A DNA stretch of 6,404 nt from Lachnospiraceae bacterium (GTDB lineage Bacteria; Bacillota; Clostridia; Lachnospirales; Lachnospiraceae). The notes beneath the pieces were generated by a model that did not search any database, had not been told where the DNA came from, and saw nothing but the letters and a program-made list of their open reading frames with translations. The DNA lies in assembly GCA_029068665.1 (NCBI GenBank), contig JAIECC010000254.1:1-6404 (forward strand). Reading direction: 5' to 3'. A program made the translations under genes and the position numbers. This document shows positions 1 through 6,058 of the stretch, in pieces; position 1 is the stretch's first letter, and every line of letters starts with the position of its first letter.

Positions 1-735
1 GTGACAGGAGTGACCATTACTCCCATGCAGAGAGGAATTAATGTAGTCGGTGAATGGGTGGGTGAAAAGCTGGATATGCTTACAGACATTCAGAATCTGC
101 AGGCAGAAAATGAAGAACTGCGTAGCCAGCTGGAGGCCTATCGGACCGAGAACCGGATCAGTATGTCCGATGCCAATGAATTAAATGACTTGCGAGAACT
201 TTACGATTTGGATTCCCGGTATCCGGATTATGAGAAGGTAGCTGCCAATGTGATTTCCAAAGATGCAGGCAACTGGTTTGACACCTTTATTATTGATAAA
301 GGAAGTAATGCAGGAATCCGGGTAGGCTGTAATGTAATGGCAGGGAACGGTCTGGTTGGAATTGTGACGGAGGTTGGTCCTAATTATGCCAAGGTCCGTT
401 CTATTATTGATGATAACAGCAGTATCAGTGCCATGCTGATTACGGATTCTACCTTATGCAGTGTCATCGGGGATGAAAAATATATGGATGAAGGGTATAT
501 CCGGGTGGAGTATATTGATAAAGATGCCGAGATTTCGGAGGGGGATGAATTGATTACCTCCAGTATCAGTGATAATTTCCTGCCTGGCATTACCATCGGT
601 TATGTGACCAATCTGAAGCTGGATACCAACAATCTTACCATGTCGGCAGATTTGATTCCGGCTGTGGAATTTGATAATATTCAGACGGTTTTAGTTGTGT
701 TGGAACTAAAACAGGATATATACGAAGAAGAGTGA
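1..735 (+). CDS. mreC: Rod shape-determining protein MreC, 5'-truncated by window edge
   Basis: MreC is a bitopic membrane protein whose extracytoplasmic part links MreB filaments to PBP2 and RodA during side-wall synthesis. 244 residues are visible. A coiled-coil-like, Glu/Leu-rich stretch at about residues 25-70 (including LQAENEELRSQLEAY) is followed by the paired beta-barrel domains. Recognisable family blocks are KDAGNWFDTFIIDKGSNAGI (87-106), NGLVGIVTEVGPNYAKVRSI (116-135) and SDNFLPGITIGYV (190-202). Family members are usually about 280-300 residues and begin with a short cytoplasmic tail and one membrane helix. Neither is present here, so the GTG at base 1 is almost certainly an internal Val codon and the true start lies upstream of the window. 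The TGA stop is 4 bases before mreD. mreB is expected immediately upstream. The family call is firm; the missing N-terminus is inferred. Confidence 0.95.
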   Translation: MTGVTITPMQRGINVVGEWVGEKLDMLTDIQNLQAENEELRSQLEAYRTENRISMSDANELNDLRELYDLDSRYPDYEKVAANVISKDAGNWFDTFIIDKGSNAGIRVGCNVMAGNGLVGIVTEVGPNYAKVRSIIDDNSSISAMLITDSTLCSVIGDEKYMDEGYIRVEYIDKDAEISEGDELITSSISDNFLPGITIGYVTNLKLDTNNLTMSADLIPAVEFDNIQTVLVVLELKQDIYEEE

Positions 736-739
736 GTAT

Positions 740-1249
740 ATGCGTAGATTTATAATACAATTATTAATTATATTAATCTGTTTTTTATTACAGACTTCAT
801 TATTCCGTTATCTTGATTTGGCTGATATTGTGCCAAATCTTCTTTTGATTCCTACCATGTCTTTTGGAATGATGCGGGGACGCAAGGAGGGTATGCTGGT
901 TGGATTCTTTTCCGGTCTGCTGCTGGATCTGTTTTATGGCTCCATGATTGGTCCCTATGCCCTGCTTTATATGTATCTGGGCTATATTAATGGTTTTTTC
1001 CACCGTGTATACTATATGGAAGACATTTTGCTGCCGATGCTGATGGCAGGGGCCAATGATCTGGTCTACAATATTATCGTTTATATCTTTGCTTATTTAT
1101 TGCGAAACCGGCTGGATATCGGTTTTTACGTTATTCATGTGATTTTACCGGAAATGGTCTACACCATGATCATGACTTTGTTTATCTATAAGCCGCTGGT
1201 ACGGATCAACCGCTGGCTGAAACAGAAGGAAGAAGGGAGCGAGGGCTGA
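740..1249 (+). CDS. mreD: Rod shape-determining protein MreD
   Basis: MreD is a small polytopic membrane protein that acts with MreC and MreB in the elongation complex. The 169-residue product is of usual family length and almost wholly hydrophobic, with likely membrane helices at about residues 4-20, 30-45, 52-68, 72-90, 97-121 and 129-150, and a charged C-terminal tail (KQKEEGSEG). The family signature is seen in PNLLLIP (32-38), then RGRKEGMLVGFFSGLLLDLF (46-65) and GSMIGPYALLYMYLGYING (67-85), including the typical Asp after the Leu-rich run. The ATG is 4 bases after the mreC stop. The ribosome site is only a weak purine tract, GAAGAAGAG at 724-732, so translation probably depends partly on ribosomes arriving from mreC. 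The stop codon overlaps the next start (TGATG). Confidence 0.95.
   Translation: MRRFIIQLLIILICFLLQTSLFRYLDLADIVPNLLLIPTMSFGMMRGRKEGMLVGFFSGLLLDLFYGSMIGPYALLYMYLGYINGFFHRVYYMEDILLPMLMAGANDLVYNIIVYIFAYLLRNRLDIGFYVIHVILPEMVYTMIMTLFIYKPLVRINRWLKQKEEGSEG
1232..1239 (+). promoter_or_regulatory. Ribosome binding site of PBP2 gene, inside mreD
   Basis: GAAGGGAG lies 9 bases before the PBP2 ATG, inside the last codons of mreD. It supports the ATG at 1249 as the start even though that codon shares a base with the mreD stop. The one-base overlap suggests coupled translation. Confidence 0.6.
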
Positions 1250-4113
1250 TGTTAAAGGAGCTGTTTGGTGCAATTAAAGACTTTTTAAAAGAATATACCA
1301 GTCATCGCCTGTTTCCGTTAACGGTATTATTTCTGGTGCTGTTTGGAATTCTCGTACAACGGTTATTTGTGTTACAGATTGTAGACGGCCAGGAATATCT
1401 GAATAATTTCACCTACAAGCAGGAGCGTACCGTGACTGTACCTGCTTCCAGAGGCAACATCTATGATTGTAATGGAAAAGAGTTGGCCTATAATGAGATT
1501 TCGTATTCTGTCATTTTTGGAAACAGTCCCCAGCTTAGTACCAGAGCAGCAGAGCTTAATATGACAGAGGATGAATTAAAGAATAAGCTGGTCTATGACA
1601 CCATTCGGATTCTGGAAGGAAATGGGGACAGCGTGTTGTATGACAGCTTTCCCATTGAGCTGGATGCTTCCGGAACCTGCCAGTTTACGGTATCCGGTAA
1701 TGCACTGACCCGGTTCCGTATGGAAGTGTATGCAGTCAGCAGGGAGGCAGATCTGAAGGAAAATGCCAACGCAAGTGCAGAAGATATTTTTCAATATTTA
1801 CGGAATAATCACAATGCAAAACGAAACCGGAATTTTAATATAGCAGACAGTTATTCCAAGGAAGAAGCCTTAAAAATCATGGCAGTCCGTTATTCCCTTT
1901 GGCTGAACCGGTTTCAGCAGTATGTTACTGTTAAGATTGCTTTGAATGTGTCCGAGGCCAGTGTGGCACAGATTACAGAAAACAAATATGATCTGCCCGG
2001 TATGGACGTACAGGTGGATTCTACACGAGTTTACAATGATTCCAAGTATTTTGCCAATATTATCGGTTATATTGGTAATATTTCGTCAGACGAAATGGCG
2101 GAATACAATAATACGCTGCCGGAAGACAGTCAGTATACCTCTACGGATGTGGTAGGTAAAATGGGAATTGAAAATGTACTGGAAAGCGAATTACGGGGCA
2201 AAAGCGGAAATCAGCACTTATTCGTGGATAACATGGGACGGGTACTGGAGGTTATCGACAGCAGTGATGCAGTTGCCGGTAATGATGTCTATCTGTCCAT
2301 TGACAGTGAACTGCAAAAGTATTGTTATGATGCCCTGGAACGGGAGCTGGCAGGTATTCTTCTGGCTCACTTAGACGAAGGGAATTCCAGAGGAACAGAA
2401 AAGACGATATTGATTCCAATTAATGATGCATATTTTGCACTGTTCAAAAACAATACGTTGACAATGGCACATATCCGCTCGGAAGAGGCAACGGAAAATG
2501 AACGCAGTTTCTTAAATACCTTTGAAAGCAGACAGGCTTCCGTATTAAACTCCGTAGAACAAAATCTGCTGAATTCCAATACTGCAATAAAGGATTTATC
2601 AGAGGAAGATCAGGATTATATGAATTATATATACCGGATGCTGATGAAGCAGGAGATTTTGGATGTTACGGTTATACCGGATAATGATGAAAAGTTTCTT
2701 GCCTTTAACCAGAATCAGACCATCAGTCTGGGAGAATATCTGCGCTATGCCATTAATCAGAATGCCATCAATATCTCAAATTTCGATCTGAATAGTGATT
2801 ATTATGATTCAGAAGAGATTTATAGTGCATTAGTCAATAATATTATCAATGAATTACAGCAAGACAACGAATTCGACAAATTAATCATTCAATATATGAT
2901 ACAATCCGGTGTAGTAAGCGGCAGACAGGTTTGTCTGATGCTGTATGATCAGGGAAAGCTGAGTACGGAGGATGAAGATTATGGTCCTCTGCAGTCCGGT
3001 CAGATCAGTTCTTATACCTTTATGTACCGTAAGATTCAGAAAATCGAACTGACACCGGCACAGCTGGCCCTGGATCCTTGTTCCGGTTCTGTGGTGGTAA
3101 CGGATGTGAATACCGGTAAGGTACTGGCGCTGGTCAGTTATCCAAGCTATGATAATAACCGTTTGACCAATACCATTGATGCGGAATACTATATGCGGCT
3201 GGATGCCGATATTACCAGCCCTATGTTCAATCGGGCTACCCAGCAGAGAACGGCACCAGGCTCCACTTATAAGATGCTCAGTACCGTAGCCGGTGTGCAG
3301 GAGGGAGTACTTGGTCTCAATGAAACCATTGAAACCAAGGGTGAATTTGATCTGGTTCCAAAGAACCCCCACTGCTGGATTTATCCGGGCACACATGGCA
3401 CCATTGGTATTGTGGAGGCACTGGAGGTTTCCTGTAACTATTTCTATTATGACGTGGGATACCGGCTGGGACTGGATAGTGAAGAAACCTATCGGGAACA
3501 GCAGGGACTGGACCAACTGGCCAAATATGCCGGTGTGTTCGGACTGGACCGGAAATCCGGCATTGAGCTTCCGGAGGCAGAGCCCAGTGTATCCAAAGAG
3601 GATGCTCCCCGTTCTGCCATCGGACAGGGAACCAACAGCTATACGCCAATTCAGCTTGCCCGCTATGTGAATACAGTGGCCACCAGAGGAGAGTGTTATG
3701 ATTTATCCATTGTGAATGATATCCGTAACTTCGAAGGGGACAGTGTATACAATTCCCAGGCCAATGTTACATCCCATCCGGAGATTTCCGGTGCTCTGTG
3801 GAATTCCATTCATCAGGGTATGCGTCGGGTCATTACGGACAATACCTCTGCCAGCAGCCTGTTAAATCAGATGGATGTGGCGGTAGCCGGTAAGACAGGT
3901 ACTGCACAGGAGGACTTGACCAGAGGAAGTCATGGTCTGTTCGTGTCATTTGCACCTTATAACAATCCGGAAATTACGGTAACCACCGTTATTCCATTTG
4001 GCTATTCTTCCGGAAACGCAGAAGAGCTTGCAAGCTTTGTCTATGCTTATTATTATCAGCCGGAGCTGCTGGAGAACTCCCAGGTATCCGGAAGCAGTGT
4101 GCATACGGATTAA
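1249..4113 (+). CDS. mrdA: Penicillin-binding protein 2, class B transpeptidase of the elongation complex, with long inter-domain insertion
   Basis: This protein cross-links peptidoglycan stem peptides (D,D-transpeptidation) during side-wall growth, probably with RodA as glycosyltransferase. The 954-residue product has a cytoplasmic N-tail, one signal-anchor helix at about 21-45, and an N-terminal PBP dimer domain. That domain shows SRGNIYDCNGKELAYNE (67-83), DLPGMDVQVDSTRVY (248-262) and DVVGKMGIENVLESELRG (300-317). The C-terminal transpeptidase domain starts at about 611 with CSGSVVVTDVNTGKVLALVS. All three catalytic motifs are present: S672-T-Y-K675 (nucleophile Ser672), S728-C-N730 and K882-T-G884. 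The block IGQGTNSYTPIQLARYVNT (791-809) is also typical. Usual PBP2 proteins have about 600-700 residues; the excess is a roughly 240-residue segment at about 365-608 plus an enlarged N-terminal region at about 95-225. From memory, long PBP2 forms of this kind occur in Lachnospiraceae. There is no PASTA domain. The context between mreD and min genes, with a rodA-like gene downstream, supports PBP2 over a septal PBP3-type enzyme or SpoVD. Confidence 0.93.
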   Translation: MLKELFGAIKDFLKEYTSHRLFPLTVLFLVLFGILVQRLFVLQIVDGQEYLNNFTYKQERTVTVPASRGNIYDCNGKELAYNEISYSVIFGNSPQLSTRAAELNMTEDELKNKLVYDTIRILEGNGDSVLYDSFPIELDASGTCQFTVSGNALTRFRMEVYAVSREADLKENANASAEDIFQYLRNNHNAKRNRNFNIADSYSKEEALKIMAVRYSLWLNRFQQYVTVKIALNVSEASVAQITENKYDLPGMDVQVDSTRVYNDSKYFANIIGYIGNISSDEMAEYNNTLPEDSQYTSTDVVGKMGIENVLESELRGKSGNQHLFVDNMGRVLEVIDSSDAVAGNDVYLSIDSELQKYCYDALERELAGILLAHLDEGNSRGTEKTILIPINDAYFALFKNNTLTMAHIRSEEATENERSFLNTFESRQASVLNSVEQNLLNSNTAIKDLSEEDQDYMNYIYRMLMKQEILDVTVIPDNDEKFLAFNQNQTISLGEYLRYAINQNAINISNFDLNSDYYDSEEIYSALVNNIINELQQDNEFDKLIIQYMIQSGVVSGRQVCLMLYDQGKLSTEDEDYGPLQSGQISSYTFMYRKIQKIELTPAQLALDPCSGSVVVTDVNTGKVLALVSYPSYDNNRLTNTIDAEYYMRLDADITSPMFNRATQQRTAPGSTYKMLSTVAGVQEGVLGLNETIETKGEFDLVPKNPHCWIYPGTHGTIGIVEALEVSCNYFYYDVGYRLGLDSEETYREQQGLDQLAKYAGVFGLDRKSGIELPEAEPSVSKEDAPRSAIGQGTNSYTPIQLARYVNTVATRGECYDLSIVNDIRNFEGDSVYNSQANVTSHPEISGALWNSIHQGMRRVITDNTSASSLLNQMDVAVAGKTGTAQEDLTRGSHGLFVSFAPYNNPEITVTTVIPFGYSSGNAEELASFVYAYYYQPELLENSQVSGSSVHTD

Positions 4114-4117
4114 ATAC

Positions 4118-4147
4118 TTGCCAATAGGGATGGATTTGGTATATAGT
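4118..4147 (+). promoter_or_regulatory. Candidate sigma-A-type promoter for minCDE-rodA
   Basis: TTGCCA (4118-4123) resembles a -35 box. It is followed after 16 bases by TATATA (4140-4145), or after 18 bases by TATAGT (4142-4147), either of which could serve as the -10 box. Transcription would begin near 4152, about 50 bases before minC. This lies in the only sizeable gap of the cluster. It is a match by eye only; AT-rich gaps yield such matches by chance, and read-through from upstream is equally likely. Confidence 0.35.
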
Positions 4148-4189
4148 AGTTATGTGTATTTTGGAAAAAACTGGAGAATGTACTTGAAT

Positions 4190-4196
4190 GAGGTGA
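4190..4196 (+). promoter_or_regulatory. Ribosome binding site of minC
   Basis: GAGGTGA lies 4 bases before the ATG at 4201. Spacing is slightly short but acceptable, and it fixes the start that gives the usual MinC N-terminus (MKEHVLIKG). Confidence 0.7.
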
Positions 4197-4200
4197 GTTC

Positions 4201-4917
4201 ATGAAGGAACATGTATTAATTAAGGGGAATCGATACGGAATTGTATTGGTATTGGACCCGGAGGTACCCTTTGAAGATTTATTAATTGAGATAGGAGTCC
4301 GGTTTGATGACTCCAGTAAATACTTCAATAGCAATACCCAAAGTGCCATTACCTTTGAAGGCAGAGAATTAGATTCCGAGGAGATTGACCGGATTCTGGA
4401 TCTGATAAAGAAAAGAACCACCCTTCGTATTCCTTATGTCATTGATAATCGAAAGGATACGGAAGAGCAGTTCCAGCGGATTATTGAAGGAAATCGTCAG
4501 GAGTCCGGATCGATTGCAGAGGCTGAGACCCGTTATATTTATCCGGAAAAAGGCGACGGTTTATTTTACAAAGGTACCCTGCGTTCCGGACAGACGTTGG
4601 AATCCTCCGGCAGTCTGGTGATGATCGGGGATGTGAATCCGGGTGCTACCGTATTGTCCAATGGAAATATTATTATTCTTGGCAGTCTGAAGGGGACAGC
4701 CATAGCCGGTGCTTCCGGCAACCGGAATGCGTTTGTACTGGCTCTGTCCATGACCCCTATGCAGATACAGATCAGTGATATCATTGGCCGTGCACCGGAT
4801 AAGCCGAAAAAACGGCTGGGTAATAAGAATCCGGAGGCACAGATTGCTTTTTTGGAAGAAGATAATATCTATATTGAACCAGTCAGTAAATCGGTTCTGA
4901 ATGATATTAATATATAA
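4201..4917 (+). CDS. minC: Septum site-determining protein MinC
   Basis: MinC is the FtsZ antagonist of the Min system; MinD recruits it to the membrane, where it blocks Z-ring assembly away from mid-cell. The 238-residue product has both expected domains. The N-terminal FtsZ-inhibiting domain covers about 1-82 and begins MKEHVLIKGNRYGIVLVLD. A charged, probably flexible linker runs from about 83 to 118. The C-terminal beta-helix domain for dimerisation and MinD binding covers about 119-200. It carries the signature RSGQ (128-131), GDVNPGATVLSNGNIIILG (143-161) and AGASGNRNAFVLAL (169-182). A tail of about 38 residues follows. Length is normal for the family. No substitution in the RSGQ MinD-contact motif is seen. 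minD begins 31 bases after the stop. Confidence 0.95.
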   Translation: MKEHVLIKGNRYGIVLVLDPEVPFEDLLIEIGVRFDDSSKYFNSNTQSAITFEGRELDSEEIDRILDLIKKRTTLRIPYVIDNRKDTEEQFQRIIEGNRQESGSIAEAETRYIYPEKGDGLFYKGTLRSGQTLESSGSLVMIGDVNPGATVLSNGNIIILGSLKGTAIAGASGNRNAFVLALSMTPMQIQISDIIGRAPDKPKKRLGNKNPEAQIAFLEEDNIYIEPVSKSVLNDINI

Positions 4918-4934
4918 TGCAAACATACATGAGT

Positions 4935-4940
4935 GGAGGA
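4935..4940 (+). promoter_or_regulatory. Ribosome binding site deciding the GTG start of minD
   Basis: GGAGGA lies 8 bases before GTG 4949, ideal spacing. It rules against the in-frame ATG at 4901, which lies upstream of this site inside minC and would add 16 residues that MinD proteins do not have. Confidence 0.85.
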
Positions 4941-4948
4941 ATGAAAGA

Positions 4949-5743
4949 GTGAGTGAAGTAATCGTTATTACATCAGGAAAAGGTGGGGTAGGTAAGACGA
5001 CCACAACAGCAAATGTGGGTACCGGTCTTGCAAAGTTAGACAAGAAGGTTGTATTGATTGATACGGATATCGGACTTCGAAATCTGGATGTGGTTATGGG
5101 ATTGGAGAACCGTATCGTATATAATCTGGTGGATGTAGTAGAAGGCAACTGCCGTTATAAGCAGGCATTAATCAAGGATAAGCGGTATCCGAATCTGTTC
5201 CTGCTTCCTTCTGCACAGACCAGAGACAAGACCTCGGTATCACCGGAGCAGATGAAGAAGCTGGTGGATGAATTGCGTACCGAATTTGATTACATACTTT
5301 TGGATTGTCCTGCAGGTATTGAACAGGGCTTTAAGAATGCCATTGCAGCGGCTGACCGTGCCCTTGTAGTGACTACTCCGGAGGTATCGGCAATTCGTGA
5401 TGCAGACCGTATTATCGGATTACTGGAAGCTAATGAAATCAAGAAAATCAATCTGATTGTTAATCGTATCCGTATGGACATGGTAAAGCGTGGTGATATG
5501 ATGTCCATTGAGGATGTGGTGGAGATTCTTGCCATTGATTTGATCGGTGCAGTACCGGATGACGAGAATATTGTAGTTTCTACCAATCAGGGCGAGCCTT
5601 TAGTTGGAGATAACTCTCTGCCGGGACAGGCTTACATTAATATCTGTAAGCGGATCATGGGTGAGGAGATACCTTATCTGGATCTGTCCAATGATGGTTT
5701 CTTTAAAAAGCTGTCAAAGCTGTTTAAGAAGTCCAATAACTAA
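4949..5743 (+). CDS. minD: Septum site-determining protein MinD, membrane-cycling ATPase
   Basis: MinD is a ParA/MinD-family ATPase that dimerises on ATP, binds the membrane and recruits MinC; MinE triggers hydrolysis and release. From the GTG start the product has 264 residues, the usual length, and begins MSEVIVITSGKGGVGKTTT. The deviant Walker A motif is at 10-17 with signature Lys11 and Lys16. Switch I is DTDIGLRNLD (38-47), and the Walker B/switch II region is YILLDCPAGIE (115-125) with Asp119. A C-terminal amphipathic membrane-targeting helix, GFFKKLSKLFKK (250-261), contains five lysines. This helix and the neighbouring minC and minE separate it from ParA, Soj and FlhG paralogues. A longer reading frame from ATG 4901 overlaps minC and has no ribosome site, so I reject it. 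Confidence 0.97.
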   Translation: MSEVIVITSGKGGVGKTTTTANVGTGLAKLDKKVVLIDTDIGLRNLDVVMGLENRIVYNLVDVVEGNCRYKQALIKDKRYPNLFLLPSAQTRDKTSVSPEQMKKLVDELRTEFDYILLDCPAGIEQGFKNAIAAADRALVVTTPEVSAIRDADRIIGLLEANEIKKINLIVNRIRMDMVKRGDMMSIEDVVEILAIDLIGAVPDDENIVVSTNQGEPLVGDNSLPGQAYINICKRIMGEEIPYLDLSNDGFFKKLSKLFKKSNN

Positions 5744-5748
5744 GGAGG
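5742..5748 (+). promoter_or_regulatory. Ribosome binding site of minE
   Basis: AAGGAGG overlaps the minD TAA stop and sits 11 bases before the minE ATG. It is the strongest Shine-Dalgarno match in the window and fits a product needed in amounts comparable to MinD. Confidence 0.85.
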
Positions 5749-5759
5749 AGCAAAATACT

Positions 5760-6047
5760 ATGGGATTAAAAGAGTTGTTTTTTGGCAGAAAAAAGACCTC
5801 TGGGGATTATGCAAAAGACCGTTTGAAGCTTTTACTGGTATCGGACCGTGCTAATTGCTCACCAGACGTTATGGAACAGATTAAGAATGAGATCATAGAA
5901 GTGATTTCAAAATACGTGGAAATCGATGCTTCCGGTCTGGACATACAGATTACACAGACGGAATCCGAAGGCGGACATGGAACGGTGCCGGCAATTTACG
6001 CCAATATTCCAATTAAGGAGTTAAAGGCAAATAATACGAAGAAATAA
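5760..6047 (+). CDS. minE: Cell division topological specificity factor MinE
   Basis: MinE binds membrane-bound MinD, stimulates its ATPase and drives the redistribution that keeps MinCD away from mid-cell. The 95-residue product, of normal family length, starts with an amphipathic membrane-binding segment (GLKELFFGRKK, 2-12). The MinD-contact region follows (AKDRLKLLLVSDR, 18-30). Its Ala18-Lys19-x-Arg21-Leu22 can be aligned without gaps with E. coli MinE as I remember it. Residues IIEVISKYVEID (45-56) lead into the dimerising topological-specificity domain, and a short polar, basic tail (KANNTKK) ends the protein. I chose ATG 5760 because it has a consensus ribosome site and gives the family N-terminus; the frame stays open upstream to 5604, but that part is out of frame inside minD. 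MinE is absent from Bacillus subtilis but common in Clostridia. Confidence 0.96.
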   Translation: MGLKELFFGRKKTSGDYAKDRLKLLLVSDRANCSPDVMEQIKNEIIEVISKYVEIDASGLDIQITQTESEGGHGTVPAIYANIPIKELKANNTKK

Positions 6048-6058
6048 GGCGAATTAAA

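Noticed and set aside
1..3. GTG at base 1 as the start of mreC
   Set aside because: The reading frame runs to the window edge, and the product would lack the cytoplasmic tail and membrane helix that MreC needs. The true start must lie upstream.
884..895. AAGGAGG followed by an in-frame ATG inside mreD, a possible internal start
   Set aside because: The spacer is only 2 bases, the codons encode the conserved RKEGMLVG motif, and a product starting there would lack the first membrane helices.
2881..3516. Antisense ORF of 211 codons inside the PBP2 gene
   Set aside because: It lies opposite the insertion end and transpeptidase domain, which are clearly coding on the + strand. The translation has no recognisable domain, and length alone is explained by codon use on the other strand.
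3293..3670. Alternative-frame ORF of 125 codons within the PBP2 transpeptidase domain
   Set aside because: It is on the same strand in another frame over the catalytic region. Its Trp/Arg/Pro-rich translation is typical of an out-of-frame reading.
4114..4200. Rho-independent terminator after the PBP2 gene
   Set aside because: Only a four-base pairing (CCAA with TTGG) is visible and no T-run follows, so nothing supports termination.
4901..4948. ATG 4901 as a longer minD start
   Set aside because: It overlaps minC by 17 bases, has no ribosome site, and adds 16 residues unlike any MinD N-terminus. GTG 4949 has GGAGGA at ideal spacing.
4561..5148. Antisense ORF of 195 codons across minC and minD
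   Set aside because: It spans two well-supported genes and their junction on the opposite strand, with a low-complexity Ser/Thr/Pro-rich translation. It is a shadow frame.
5290..5586. Antisense ORF of 98 codons inside minD
   Set aside because: It lies fully opposite conserved MinD sequence and its translation resembles no family I know.
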